Shown piece by piece: positions 1 to 10,101 of a stretch of 64,000 nt of DNA (within the stretch, counting starts at the first letter, position 1; each line of letters opens with the position of its first letter). Source of the stretch: Verrucomicrobiota bacterium (lineage in GTDB: Bacteria > Verrucomicrobiota > Verrucomicrobiia > Methylacidiphilales > UBA1321); contig JABDHJ010000010.1 of NCBI GenBank assembly GCA_013285645.1, positions 36,551 through 100,550 on the forward strand. The letters are read 5' to 3'. The notes under the pieces are model-generated. The model ran no database searches. It had not been told where the DNA came from and saw only the letters and a program-made list of their open reading frames with translations. The position numbers were made by a program, and so were the translations under genes.

Positions 1-2
1 CG

Positions 3-593
3 ACGCCCACAGTCGGCATCGTGGGTATTATCCGTGACGTGAAGCACATCACGCCTTCGCATTTCCAAAATTCGGGAGACGCGATTATTCTCATTGGCGA
101 CATCGGCGAGGAACTGGGCGCCAGCCTTTACCTGCGCGAAATCCACGGCCTGAAACGCGGTCGCCCCCCGGAACTTAACTTGGATCGTGAAAAGAAAATG
201 CACGATGCCGTCCGCTCGCTCATCCGGCTCGGAGAAATCCGCAGCGCGCACGACCTCGCGGAGGGCGGCCTTCTCGTCGCACTGGCCGAATGTGCCATTG
301 GCGGCACGAAGCACCTCGGCGCAACCATCACGCTTGATCTCTCGTATTCACGTCTCGATGCGTTTCTTTTCGGCGAAAGCCAAAGCCGTGCGACCATCAC
401 AACGCGTCCCGAGAACGCCTCGGCACTCGTTGCTCTATTGGAACTTCGAGGAGTCCCAGCGCGTCGCCTCGGCACAGTCGGTGGAAATGAGTTGAAGGTG
501 CAAGTGAGTGGCCCGACGCCACATGAATTTTCATGGGACGTTTCTTCGCTCCACCAGATTTGGAATGGCGCGCTCGATTCGTACTTGAGCTAA
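3..593 (+). CDS. purL: Phosphoribosylformylglycinamidine synthase subunit PurL, C-terminal part (5' end outside window)
   Basis: Frame is open to the window edge (TPTVGIVGIIRDV...); AIR synthase-like C-terminal motifs ILIGD, SAHDLAEGGLLVALAECAIGG. Confidence 0.9.
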   Translation, partial: TPTVGIVGIIRDVKHITPSHFQNSGDAIILIGDIGEELGASLYLREIHGLKRGRPPELNLDREKKMHDAVRSLIRLGEIRSAHDLAEGGLLVALAECAIGGTKHLGATITLDLSYSRLDAFLFGESQSRATITTRPENASALVALLELRGVPARRLGTVGGNELKVQVSGPTPHEFSWDVSSLHQIWNGALDSYLS

Positions 594-596
594 CAG

Positions 597-684
597 CCCG
601 TCATCCTGAGCTTGTCGAAGGATCGGTTTAGCCACTGAGAAAAGGCAGGCGGAACTGATCCTTCGACAAGCTCAGGATGACGGA
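597..684. repeat. Long inverted repeat, copy 1 (CCGTCATCCTGAGCTTGTCGAAGGATC ... GATCCTTCGACAAGCTCAGGATGACGG)
   Basis: About 26-bp complementary arms around a ~32-nt spacer; the same arms recur near 27.1 kb and 42.8 kb. Confidence 0.95.
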
Positions 685-787
685 TTTCATTTAGAAATGA
701 TCATGGATCATTGATCCCGCATACCGTCTTTAGCTCCAACTCACCGGCCACAGTACAATACGGGAGGCAGGCAATCGGATTCTTTGC

Positions 788-1384
788 TCAGTGCGCGGTG
801 ACAGCCGGGAGAAGTTTTTTGATGTGGCCCTCGAGGTAGTCCTTGCTCACCATCCCGAGTTGCCTGTCTGCGATGCTTCCGTCCGGAGCGATGACGCAGG
901 TGACCGGAATACCCTCTGTGACTCCATAACTTTGCGCAATTTCGTCCGTGCTCATTACGATTGGATAGTTAATGCCCGCCTTCTTTACAAAAGCCGCGAC
1001 CTCCGATGGCTGAACCGAATCCACCGAAAAGCCGACGATCACCACTCCTTTGTCGCGATATTCTTTTTCTATCGCAATAAAATCCGGGATTTCAGCGCGA
1101 CAAGGCGGGCACCAAGTGGCCCAGAAATTTACGATTACGATTTGTCCCTTAAAATCGGAAAGTTTGATCGCCTTACCATCGAGATCCTTCAGCGACCAAT
1201 CAGGGGCGGTTTCCGACCGGGCGTTATTGGAGAAAAAGAAAAAACCGAGTCCAACGAGCAAAACCGGGAACAAAGCGAAAATTGAATATCGTGAGCGCAT
1301 GTGGATAAGATGCATGCAAACGCCGGATATTCCAATTATTGCCGGGAAATGTTTCCGATTTAGAATTCCGTCCGACCGTTGCAC
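788..1384 (-). CDS. TlpA-family thiol:disulfide redoxin, membrane-anchored or secreted
   Basis: Hydrophobic N-terminus, then VNFWATWCPPCRAEIPDF thioredoxin active site; start may be the internal Met before HLIHMRSRYS. Confidence 0.9.
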   Translation of the reverse strand: MQRSDGILNRKHFPAIIGISGVCMHLIHMRSRYSIFALFPVLLVGLGFFFFSNNARSETAPDWSLKDLDGKAIKLSDFKGQIVIVNFWATWCPPCRAEIPDFIAIEKEYRDKGVVIVGFSVDSVQPSEVAAFVKKAGINYPIVMSTDEIAQSYGVTEGIPVTCVIAPDGSIADRQLGMVSKDYLEGHIKKLLPAVTAH

Positions 1385-1413
1385 AATGCGTCAGGCGCAC
1401 TTACACTCCTGCC

Positions 1414-2328
1414 ATGCTTGATCTCGCTACACTTGCAGCTCTGCATGAAGCTCATCGCGAGGCGGCGTCATCACCGGTCGCCGACTTTGCACTGGGGAAC
1501 CATCGCTTCGATTTTCAGAAGCAATCGTACCTGATGGGCGTGGTGAATTTATCGGCGGACTCGTGGTATCGCGAAAGTGTAGCGCTGAGCGCCGAGGCGG
1601 CGATCGGACGCGGGCGAGTCCTGCAGGCCCAGGGTGCGGCCATCATCGATGTGGGTGCGGAATCCTCGCTGGCCCATGCCGCACGTGTCGATGGGCCCAA
1701 CCAGGTGAGCGCATTGGTTCCCGTCGTGCGCGAACTGGCAGCGGCGGGAATTTGCGTATCGGTGGAAACCTATCATCCCAGTGTAACGACGGCCTGCTTG
1801 AAGGCGGGCGCGAAGGTGTTGAATCTCACCGGCACGACGCAATCCGATGAAATTTTTCGGGAAGCGGCCGATTTCGAGGCGGGCGTGATCATCTGCTTCG
1901 TCCAGGGCGACAATGTTCGCGAGGTGGACGATCTCGATTTGGGGCGTGATCCCATGGCCACCCTCTATGAATTCTTCGCTCGACAAATCGATGCGGCAAC
2001 CAACGCCGGTGTTTCGCGCATTTGGATCGATCCAGGACTTGGCTTTTACTATCGAAACCTGCAGGACAGCAGCACACGCATCCGTCACCAGATGCAGATT
2101 TTTCTCAACAGCTTTCGGTTGCGCAAGTTGGGCTGGCCGGTGTGCCAGGCGCTGCCGCATGCCTTCGAATGTTTTGAGGAGGAGGTCCGAACGGCGGAAC
2201 CTTTTTTTGCGGTGCTGGCCCTGCTGGGACAGGCGAATCTTTTGCGGACCCACGAAGTCGCCAAGGTGCGCGGCGTCCTGCGCGCGCTGGAGTTGGTGCG
2301 GGAGACGAAGGATATTCTTCCAGACTGA
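1414..2328 (+). CDS. Dihydropteroate synthase-like protein
   Basis: YLMGVVNLSADSWYRES, GAAIIDVGAES, WIDPGLGFYY resemble pterin-binding DHPS motifs; start chosen at internal ATG MLDLATLAALHEAH. Confidence 0.75.
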   Translation: MLDLATLAALHEAHREAASSPVADFALGNHRFDFQKQSYLMGVVNLSADSWYRESVALSAEAAIGRGRVLQAQGAAIIDVGAESSLAHAARVDGPNQVSALVPVVRELAAAGICVSVETYHPSVTTACLKAGAKVLNLTGTTQSDEIFREAADFEAGVIICFVQGDNVREVDDLDLGRDPMATLYEFFARQIDAATNAGVSRIWIDPGLGFYYRNLQDSSTRIRHQMQIFLNSFRLRKLGWPVCQALPHAFECFEEEVRTAEPFFAVLALLGQANLLRTHEVAKVRGVLRALELVRETKDILPD

Positions 2329-2349
2329 CGGCGTCTCTTTTTCTTAAGG

Positions 2350-3756
2350 CTATTTTGCGCCCCAACCGACAAGAACGACTGGGACTGTACGGAGAAGAAT
2401 CTCGACATCAAGCCAGAGAGTCCAACGATCAATGTATTCCAGGTCGAGACGCACCCAATCGTTGAAATCACTGATTTTACTGCGACCCCGCACCTGCCAC
2501 AAGCAGGTCAGGCCCGGGCGCATGCTCATGCGACGCCGTTGGCTGACATCGCCAAAATTGGCCGTTTCGTAAAGCGGCAGGGGACGCGGCCCCACCAAGC
2601 TCATCTCACCCCGGACAACATTCCAAAGCTGGGGTAATTCATCGACGCTGGTCTTGCGCAGCCAGTGGCCGAGCGGTGTTACGCGTGGATCGTTCTGGAC
2701 CTTGAAAACCGGTCCCGACATTTCATTGCGGGCTTCAAGTTCAGCCCGGGCCTGTTCCGCGTTGGTCACCATGCTGCGGAATTTGTACATGCGAAAGGGG
2801 CGACCGTGCAGGCCGCTGCGATTTTGAGAAAAAATGGCCGGACCGGGTGAGGTCGCACGAATGAGAAGCGCGATGAGCAACATAAACGGCGCGGTCAAGA
2901 ACAGGAGAAAAACGGCGCCGACGATATCGATCAATCGTTTGGCGACCAGTCCATAGGAGATGGTAGGTGTGGTGCGGTACACCAACACGGGATGACCGGC
3001 AAACTGGTCGAACTGAACGTGGGTGGAAACTGTCTGCATGAAATCGGCCGAGACCCAGGCCTCAACGCCTTCTACTTCGCAGGCCAGGAGGGCCTCACGC
3101 ACCTGCGGAATGATACTTTCGTTGAGGCTGAAAACCACGATATCGACGGTGTGTTCATGGACAATCTCGACGAAACGGGGCAGGCCTTCCTGGCGGAGAT
3201 CAAATTCCGCCTTGATCTCAAAACCCCGGCCCGGCTGCGATAAAAAACGTTCCTTCCAGCGCTGCCGATCCAGCGGCAACCCGCAGAGCAGAATGTATTG
3301 TCGCAGATGCACCCGTGAGCCGCGCTGCCGCAACCAGATAAGAAAGACGGCCGATCGAACGGAGAGGATCCCAGTCCCGATGACGAAAAATAAACCGAGT
3401 GCAACACGACTAACCTTCGTCTGGGGAATGTGAAAAATAATGACGCATGCAAAAATGGCCAGGAGCAATAAAAAGAGAGACCACATGATGCGTCCAATTG
3501 ATCTCACCCAACTGACCGGCGGATGCGTCTGGTAGAATCCCATGTACTCAAGAATCAGTGGTCCGACGGGCAGGGCCAAGGCGATCATCCAATAACAATT
3601 CTCGAATTGGGGTTCAGCTGGAAAATTGTCCAGCGAACTGAACTGCATGCCCAGATATGAGCGCAAGGCATGGGCAACCCAGATGGAGCCAGCAATCACG
3701 ATGGCATCTACCAGTTGGAGAAATTCCTTATAAAAACTATGCTGGCGGGACAACAT
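2350..3756 (-). CDS. Exopolysaccharide polyprenyl glycosylphosphotransferase (WcaJ/WbaP-like)
   Basis: N-terminal TM segments; C-terminal KRLIDIVGA, FRMYKFRSM, RKTSVDELPQLWNVVRGEMSLVGPRP bacterial sugar transferase signature. Confidence 0.95.
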   Translation of the reverse strand: MLSRQHSFYKEFLQLVDAIVIAGSIWVAHALRSYLGMQFSSLDNFPAEPQFENCYWMIALALPVGPLILEYMGFYQTHPPVSWVRSIGRIMWSLFLLLLAIFACVIIFHIPQTKVSRVALGLFFVIGTGILSVRSAVFLIWLRQRGSRVHLRQYILLCGLPLDRQRWKERFLSQPGRGFEIKAEFDLRQEGLPRFVEIVHEHTVDIVVFSLNESIIPQVREALLACEVEGVEAWVSADFMQTVSTHVQFDQFAGHPVLVYRTTPTISYGLVAKRLIDIVGAVFLLFLTAPFMLLIALLIRATSPGPAIFSQNRSGLHGRPFRMYKFRSMVTNAEQARAELEARNEMSGPVFKVQNDPRVTPLGHWLRKTSVDELPQLWNVVRGEMSLVGPRPLPLYETANFGDVSQRRRMSMRPGLTCLWQVRGRSKISDFNDWVRLDLEYIDRWTLWLDVEILLRTVPVVLVGWGAK

Positions 3757-3771
3757 CTGAGCGATCGTTTC

Positions 3772-4704
3772 TTACGGACGTTTGTGTTCCACCCACCATT
3801 GATATGTGGAGCGAATACCTTCTTCGAGAGGGACCTTTGCCTGCCAGCCAAGTTTGGTCAGCTTCGAGACATCGAGTAATTTGCGCGGCGTTCCATCCGG
3901 CTTGGCAGCGTCCCATTCAATCTCGCCGGAAAAGCCGGTCACGTCGCGGATCAGTTCTGCCAGTTCGCGGATAGTGATATCGCGTCCACAACCGACGTTG
4001 ATCAACTCGGGAGAGTCGTAGGTTTCCATTAAAAACAGGCAGGCTTGAGCCAGGTCATCCACATGAAGAAACTCGCGGTAAGCCCTGCCCGTGCCCCAAA
4101 GGGTGATGCTTTTTTGCGACTTCTCCCGCGCCAGGTGAAACTTGTGGATCAACGCGGGCAGGACATGGGACGTCTCCAAGTCAAAATTATCCTCGGGACC
4201 GTAAAGATTGGTCGGCTGCGCGGAAATGAAATTCGCGCCATGTTGACGAGCATAGGCCTGGCAGAGCCTGATCCCGCAGATTTTTGCGAGGGCATAGGCC
4301 TCATTGGTTGGCTCGAGACTGCCGCTCAATAAAGCGTCCTCGGTCATCGGCTGGGGCGCCATTTTCGGATAAACACAGGAGCTGCCCAGGAAAAGAAGCT
4401 TCTTCACCCCGACGGCGTAAGCACCGTTGATAAGATTGAGTTCGATCTGTAAATTCTCACTGAGAAATTCAACCGGTTGCGTGTTGTTGGCCCAGATTCC
4501 ACCGACCTTGGCCGCGGCGATAAGCACGTAGGTAGGACGGTGGTTTTCATAAAAGGCGCGAACCGCACGAGGATCGCATAAGTCGAGTTCCGCACGGGTC
4601 TGCAGCAAGAGATTGTTAAATCCCTGCGCGCGCAAAAGCCTTACCAGGGCGGAACCAACCATCCCGCGATGCCCGGCGACATAAATGGCATCGGTTGGCT
4701 TCAT
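3772..4704 (-). CDS. fcl: GDP-L-fucose synthase
   Basis: [45 protein letters not shown]; overlaps gmd stop by 4 nt. Confidence 0.95.
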   Translation of the reverse strand: MKPTDAIYVAGHRGMVGSALVRLLRAQGFNNLLLQTRAELDLCDPRAVRAFYENHRPTYVLIAAAKVGGIWANNTQPVEFLSENLQIELNLINGAYAVGVKKLLFLGSSCVYPKMAPQPMTEDALLSGSLEPTNEAYALAKICGIRLCQAYARQHGANFISAQPTNLYGPEDNFDLETSHVLPALIHKFHLAREKSQKSITLWGTGRAYREFLHVDDLAQACLFLMETYDSPELINVGCGRDITIRELAELIRDVTGFSGEIEWDAAKPDGTPRKLLDVSKLTKLGWQAKVPLEEGIRSTYQWWVEHKRP

Positions 4705-5717
4705 TCACTAACCCGGATATGCTTGCCGCTGAGTTGCTCGGCCAGTAAATCGTCGTCGGCCTTCACCATGATTTGCACCAATTCGGCAAAGGTGGTTTTC
4801 GGCTGCCAATTGAGGATTTTTTTGGCTTTCGAGGCATCACCGATCAGCAAATCGACCTCGGCCGGACGATAGTAGCGGGGATCGATCTTCACGTATTGTT
4901 TCCAATCGAGGTTCGCACAGCCGAAGGCGGTCTCAAGAAATTCGCTAACCGAATGAGTCTCCCCAGTAGCGACGACATAATCATCGCCCCGCTCCTGCTG
5001 AAGCATGAGCCACATGGCCTCGACAAATTCGGGCGCGTAGCCCCAATCGCGCTTGGCGTCGAGATTCCCTAGATATAGTTCCTTTTGCAATCCGGCCTTG
5101 ATCCGCGCCAGCGCACGGGTGATTTTACGCGTGACGAAAGTCTCTCCGCGACGGGGCGATTCGTGGTTGAAAAGAATGCCATTGCTGGCGTGCATCTTGT
5201 AGCTTTCCCGGTAATTGACCGTCATCCAGTAGGCGTACACCTTGGCCGCGCCGTAGGGACTACGGGGATAAAACGGCGTGTCCTCGCGCTGGGGAACGGC
5301 CTGCACCAGTCCGTACATTTCGCTGCTGGAAGCCTGATAAAAACGGGCCTTGGGAGCGGTTTCGCGAATCGCCTCCAGCAACCGAGTCGTTCCCATGGCG
5401 GTGACGTCGCCCGTATACTCCGGGATATCGAAGCTGACGCGAACATGGCTTTGAGCACCGAGATGATAGACCTCGTCCGGCTGAAGCTCGTGCAGCAACC
5501 GTGTAAGTGAGGCCGAATCGCTGAGATCGCCGTAATGTAAAAAAAGCTTCACGCCGCGAACGTGAGGATCGAGGTAGAGATGATCGATCCGCTCGGTATT
5601 GAACGAGCTGGATCGGCGGATGATGCCGTGGACCTCGTAGCCTTTGGAGAGCAGCAATTCCGCGAGATAGGAACCATCCTGGCCGGTGATTCCGGAGATC
5701 AGCGCTTTTTTGCTCAT
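4701..5717 (-). CDS. gmd: GDP-mannose 4,6-dehydratase
   Basis: [62 protein letters not shown]. Confidence 0.97.
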   Translation of the reverse strand: MSKKALISGITGQDGSYLAELLLSKGYEVHGIIRRSSSFNTERIDHLYLDPHVRGVKLFLHYGDLSDSASLTRLLHELQPDEVYHLGAQSHVRVSFDIPEYTGDVTAMGTTRLLEAIRETAPKARFYQASSSEMYGLVQAVPQREDTPFYPRSPYGAAKVYAYWMTVNYRESYKMHASNGILFNHESPRRGETFVTRKITRALARIKAGLQKELYLGNLDAKRDWGYAPEFVEAMWLMLQQERGDDYVVATGETHSVSEFLETAFGCANLDWKQYVKIDPRYYRPAEVDLLIGDASKAKKILNWQPKTTFAELVQIMVKADDDLLAEQLSGKHIRVSE

Positions 5718-6196
5718 GGTTTTCCAACTTCCGACTGGCTGGCGACGGATCGGCGCGGCACCAGGGTGATTTGTTTGAGGCGGGCGGCGCCGTCTTCGCT
5801 TTGAGTGGCAATTTCCGGGTCCTCGGCAAAAGCCTGATGGACGAGACGCCGGTCGAAAGAGTTCATCGGAGCCAACGCATACGGCTCGCCCGTGCGACGC
5901 ACCTGATCGGCCAGTTCCCGGACGCGACCGAGGAAATCCTGCTTCTCCTTCTGGCGATAACCTTCCACATCAACAATGACATTCGCGGCGCCTTCCTCAT
6001 TGCGATTGAGAATGCGATTGAGGAGATACTGCAAATCCTCAAGGGTGTGGCCATCTCGTCCCACCAATCGACCTGCGTCGCGGGTATGCACATTCAAGAC
6101 ATGCCGCCCGGCCGGTTCCATCTCCTCGACTTCAAAAACGAGTCCAAGATGACCCAACATCAATTCCAGAGTTTCCCGAGCACGTTGCAACGACAT
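5714..6196 (-). CDS. Jag-like KH/R3H RNA-binding protein (SpoIIIJ-associated type)
   Basis: [26 protein letters not shown]-like motif, then R3H-like [14 protein letters not shown]; start at internal [14 protein letters not shown]. Confidence 0.8.
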   Translation of the reverse strand: MSLQRARETLELMLGHLGLVFEVEEMEPAGRHVLNVHTRDAGRLVGRDGHTLEDLQYLLNRILNRNEEGAANVIVDVEGYRQKEKQDFLGRVRELADQVRRTGEPYALAPMNSFDRRLVHQAFAEDPEIATQSEDGAARLKQITLVPRRSVASQSEVGKP

Positions 6197-6349
6197 GCCC
6201 CCAGCATAAAAGATTGTTTCAGGGAGCCAATCCTTTTCGGCGCGTATTCTGCGGAGGGTTCGCTCAGCGACTCGGCATCTTCGGATTGTCAAAGATGCCT
6301 TTCACATTTCCTCTTGGCCTCCTTATATCGAGGCCCGATTCAAAGAGAA

Positions 6350-6823
6350 CTACTGGACCACGATGTAGACGATCGCTCCATTGTAGTAGGTCGGGCGGTA
6401 GTAGATTCCACCAACGTAGTGGCACTGATATCCGCCGTGATACACGTTGACGTAACCGGACGGAATCGACGAGTGGTAGTAGGAATTACCGCTCACGCTG
6501 GAGCCGTGATAATTGGTGGCACCGTAGTTGCCGTTGGCTCCATGGTAAGCAGCACCATTCTGGCCGACGTAGGCGTTTCCGCCGTTGGACGTATGGTAGC
6601 TGGTGCTTCCATTGGCGTTTTGCGTGCCAGTGGCACTATTACCCGTATTGCGGTTATGCGCATATGTGTTTCCATTGGCGCCTTTGGCGGCGACACCGTT
6701 GGCTCCAACATAAGCACTGCCGCCGCGGTCGTTGGAATAACTATTACCAGCTTCGGAGCGACCAATTGAAATGGTGAGGAACACAGCCGACAAGGCGAGG
6801 AGGGTGAGGAGGGGAGTTTTCAT
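6350..6823 (-). CDS. Secreted Gly/Asn/Tyr-rich low-complexity protein
   Basis: Signal peptide MKTPLLTLLALSAVFLTISIGRSEA; repeated NGxAxxGANGN-type units. Confidence 0.6.
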   Translation of the reverse strand: MKTPLLTLLALSAVFLTISIGRSEAGNSYSNDRGGSAYVGANGVAAKGANGNTYAHNRNTGNSATGTQNANGSTSYHTSNGGNAYVGQNGAAYHGANGNYGATNYHGSSVSGNSYYHSSIPSGYVNVYHGGYQCHYVGGIYYRPTYYNGAIVYIVVQ

Positions 6824-6968
6824 GGCGATGGCGATGGTGAAATTTCTGCGATTCGGGCGAAGATATGGCTTCGTCCAGGTTTTTTGGTGGACTGTCATTA
6901 TGTGGCGAACAGACTGTCACCACAATAGATCATTCGATGGGGATGCGGCCCATGTTCCCAATTTTTCT

Positions 6969-7493
6969 TTATTGGGTAACTATGGTTTGATGCGTGGTCG
7001 TGGTGGTCGACGTCGCTACCGGCGCGGGATCATCTTTGCGGCTCAGCATCACTTTCTTATCGCTGTCATAAGCAGAAGAAGGCCGGGTTGAGGCGATCAT
7101 GCTCCCATGCGAGTTGCGGATTTTGAACTCGTCACGAGCCGGGACGGCGGAAATGTCCGCGCCTTCGAGGTTGGTCAAGTGACCGATGCAATCACCATCA
7201 TTGTTGTAAACCTTGCCGTCGGGGCGGGCGTAGATCGCTTGTCCATCATTCAAGGAATCGCCATGGGCCTTGCTGACATAGAGTGCGGTTGGTGCAATCG
7301 TCGTTACGGTAGTCGTTTGAACGGTCGTGATTGGAGGCGGCGCGGGAACGGGCTGCGTCGTTGTCGTGGTCGTTGTGCTCGACGTGTCTTGCGCCATGGC
7401 GGAAGTCGGGCCGGAGATGATGATCATGGCTCCCAGCAAGGGAAAGCAGGTCGCCGCCGAGAGCGGCAGCCGATAGACTGATTTTGTTTTCAT
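6969..7493 (-). CDS. Secreted hypothetical protein with Thr-rich N-terminal segment
   Basis: Signal peptide MKTKSVYRLPLSAATCFPLLGAMIIISGPTSAMAQ, then STTTTTTTQPVPAPPP linker. Confidence 0.65.
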   Translation of the reverse strand: MKTKSVYRLPLSAATCFPLLGAMIIISGPTSAMAQDTSSTTTTTTTQPVPAPPPITTVQTTTVTTIAPTALYVSKAHGDSLNDGQAIYARPDGKVYNNDGDCIGHLTNLEGADISAVPARDEFKIRNSHGSMIASTRPSSAYDSDKKVMLSRKDDPAPVATSTTTTTHQTIVTQ

Positions 7494-7666
7494 AATAGTT
7501 TTTTCAAGGATTGAGTAGTGGATTTTCTGGTTCTCCACCAACAATGCCCCGCGATTGGCCGCTTCGCCATGGGGTGATCACCCCACGGCCAGCCTTCACC
7601 TTCAACGGCTCAAAACGCCGTCACCTTGTGCACGAACGGAACCCGAAACCGGGATCAGGACGGTTT

Positions 7667-7927
7667 TCATTTTCGTTTCAAGACTTGGTTGTATTCAGCA
7701 TGCGTGCCGATGAAGAACCACAACACGGTGTCTCCATCCATGATGCCGACGGCCCGATAGTCATCTGTTACCCGGGCTGACCAGTATAAGCCTACTTTCT
7801 TGAACCTAACCGAGGGGTGGTGCGGATTGGTTTGCCAAAGTTTGTATTGCTTGAGCGCTAACTTTTGGATTTCTTCGGGCAAACGATTGTAGCCGTCCCA
7901 AAAACTGGCGACGACCCTACTTTTCAT
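7667..7927 (-). CDS. RelE/ParE-like type II toxin
   Basis: 86 aa; FWDGYNRLPEEIQKLALKQYKLWQTNPHHPSVRFKKV...YWSARVTDDYRAVGIMDGDTVLWFFIGTHAEYNQVL is typical RelE-fold; overlaps upstream antitoxin-like ORF. Confidence 0.85.
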   Translation of the reverse strand: MKSRVVASFWDGYNRLPEEIQKLALKQYKLWQTNPHHPSVRFKKVGLYWSARVTDDYRAVGIMDGDTVLWFFIGTHAEYNQVLKRK

Positions 7928-8132
7928 CGGGCGGGAAAGGCATGCTTTTTCCCGCGCGATGTTCGGCTAATGCTTCCCGGCCCAGATGATCGAGTCGACC
8001 GGAAAGGGCGTCCTCTTCAATCTGTTTGTCCCACTCGTCGTCGAAGCGGTCGCGAATCCACTCGTGCAGACGGAAAAAGTCCTCGCGAGGCAGTTTCTGG
8101 ATGGCCGCTTCGATTTGTTCGACCGTGCTCAT
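7917..8132 (-). CDS. Antitoxin-like partner of the RelE/ParE toxin
   Basis: 71 aa MSTVEQIEAAIQKLPREDFFRLHEWIRDRFDDEWDKQIEEDALSGRLDHLGREALAEHRAGKS; 11-nt overlap with toxin. Confidence 0.8.
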   Translation of the reverse strand: MSTVEQIEAAIQKLPREDFFRLHEWIRDRFDDEWDKQIEEDALSGRLDHLGREALAEHRAGKSMPFPPDEK

Positions 8133-8300
8133 GCCTTTCAAAATACCACTCTTGGCCGAGGACTCAAGGATTTCGAGATTGTTCGCTATGTGGATACCGC
8201 CGCCCGGGGTGCGGCAAATGATCATTGCAACCAATAAGGAAACGGTGCCTGAAGGAAATCAAGGTCGAAAATATACTTGCCCCTTTTTTCCTTCGCACCT

Positions 8301-9074
8301 CTAATGCAGCGATATGTAGATGATGGCTCCCACACAGATAACGGCTACCAAAACGAAGATGAGGCACCCGCGTGGCCTTCCTCGCGATGCGGCAGGATAG
8401 AGTTTTGGATAGAGCCGATATTTCGCTGTTTCCCACGGCTCTGGCACATCGAAAGATTCGGGGCTTTCGTGAACCCGATCTAGAAGCGTCTTGGCTTCTT
8501 CATAATCAATTTTTGACACATCGAACCCATAGTAGTGAAGGCAAGCCAGTTGCTTCGGCGTGAGAAAGTTGTATGCGTTGCCGCTCGCAAGCAATGCGTC
8601 AATTTTATCGTGCGCCGCACCCTTTGTGAGCGTATTCGGCAATCCCCGAGCACCTAAGCCGTGTAAGAAAGTGATTTGCTTTTCGGTGGCGGGGTCATTT
8701 CTCCATGCGTGTATGACAGAGGGCTTGGCCTTTCCTCGCTTCGGTTTGGATTCTTTGAGGACGTATGTTACCTCGTCTTTTTTAGGTTTGAGATTCTGCT
8801 TTTGCTTTCGTGGTGTAGCAATCGGCAAGGGTGGAAGTGGCGTTGGTATTGGAGATGCTGGCTGTCTAAGCGGGAGAGGCGGCAATGGCGGTGGCAGAAG
8901 CGGCGGAGCATTTAGCGTTGCCACTAGATCATTCAACGGGAGCCATTCGGTCAATCCGTCGTACCATCCGAAATCACTTGGCAGAAAATAACCACTGGCA
9001 AGCCCCTCTTGAATGCCTTCCAAGTAGTAGTCGCCAATTTCTTGTCCGTTCCGCCCTACGGATATAATGGTCAC
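8301..9074 (-). CDS. GYF_2-domain-like protein with Pro-rich linker and C-terminal TM helix
   Basis: N-terminal VGRNGQEIGDYYLEGIQEGLASGYFLPSDFGWYDGLTEWLPL; Pro-rich linker; C-terminal CLIFVLVAVICVGAIIYISLH. Confidence 0.65.
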   Translation of the reverse strand: MTIISVGRNGQEIGDYYLEGIQEGLASGYFLPSDFGWYDGLTEWLPLNDLVATLNAPPLLPPPLPPLPLRQPASPIPTPLPPLPIATPRKQKQNLKPKKDEVTYVLKESKPKRGKAKPSVIHAWRNDPATEKQITFLHGLGARGLPNTLTKGAAHDKIDALLASGNAYNFLTPKQLACLHYYGFDVSKIDYEEAKTLLDRVHESPESFDVPEPWETAKYRLYPKLYPAASRGRPRGCLIFVLVAVICVGAIIYISLH

Positions 9075-10095
9075 TTTTCAGGGTATTACCACGCGGGGAT
9101 TGCACGGCAAGAGCGCCTATTTACCATCCGAAGATGGGAACACCACTCCTAGACATCTTAAGCACAAGGGGCGGTCTTGCGGTATGTGTGGAAAATGGTT
9201 TGCTTGTAGGGTGCAGCGCAGAACAACACTAGCATTGTATGGCAAAGAGCCGATGCAGAGATGGGGAAGACTTTTCGATGCTCTGGAATGCTCGCACAAA
9301 ATGGGCCTCCGGGTTCGATCTGCGCAGAGCAATATCGTGTCCGGTATCAATAATGGAAAACACGGGGTAAACAATAATCACATACTTCCGAGAACATTCG
9401 CGAAACGGTTTTACGCGCCCAACACGAGAATATTTGGAAAGGCAGCGGGAAGCACGGCGCCATGGGAAGCCATGGATACTGACGCAATAAAGTCCCGCAA
9501 CGCTTTTTACACAGTCACCCAAGTCGATGGAACCGACAAGCTAACCCTAGAACGATTTTTTCAGAATATCGAAAATCGAGTTCCGTCATGGTTCAAGCCT
9601 AGCGGAGTTAGCCCGGCTGATCGCGGTGAACCGGAATACTGGCTCGCTTGGTTTATCGCTGCGCAATTTCTGCGAACGCCCCTGACCGCAAAAATGGGTA
9701 GAGAGAGAAGTCGCCCCCAAATGAGACATTTCCCGGAAGCGGTCTATGTGCTGGCAAACTTAGCTCAAGCTGAAACAACAGCACGGATGATATTCTCTTG
9801 GCATTGGGAATTACGGGCTGTGGGAGTTTATCCGGGAACTGATGAATTGTTGCTCGGAGAGCATTGTGTCCACAGATACGCGCCGGATGGCAATAGCCAT
9901 GGGATCATTTTCACGATCTGCCATAATAGAGTGCTGATTTGTAGCCCGGAATGGGCCACGCAATGTGTAATAAAAATATGTGGGGACGCGGCGGAAGAGC
10001 AAAAGCTGGTTCAGGGCTTAAACAGAGTCACGATCCAATCGAACGAAGAAGCGAAGGGGTACATTTATCGCTTGAGCCCACCTTCAGTGTCATAA
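9067..10095 (+). CDS. DUF4238-like protein
   Basis: NNHILPRTFAKRFY, NAFYTVTQVDG, TLERFFQNIENRVPSWF, WLAWFIAAQFLRTP match the DUF4238 pattern; given start overlaps the divergent gene, so true start is probably downstream. Confidence 0.6.
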   Translation: MVTFQGITTRGLHGKSAYLPSEDGNTTPRHLKHKGRSCGMCGKWFACRVQRRTTLALYGKEPMQRWGRLFDALECSHKMGLRVRSAQSNIVSGINNGKHGVNNNHILPRTFAKRFYAPNTRIFGKAAGSTAPWEAMDTDAIKSRNAFYTVTQVDGTDKLTLERFFQNIENRVPSWFKPSGVSPADRGEPEYWLAWFIAAQFLRTPLTAKMGRERSRPQMRHFPEAVYVLANLAQAETTARMIFSWHWELRAVGVYPGTDELLLGEHCVHRYAPDGNSHGIIFTICHNRVLICSPEWATQCVIKICGDAAEEQKLVQGLNRVTIQSNEEAKGYIYRLSPPSVS

Positions 10096-10101
10096 AAGCC
10101 T

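Noticed and set aside
1549-2253. 234-aa minus-strand ORF
   Set aside because: Antisense to the DHPS-like gene, no recognisable features
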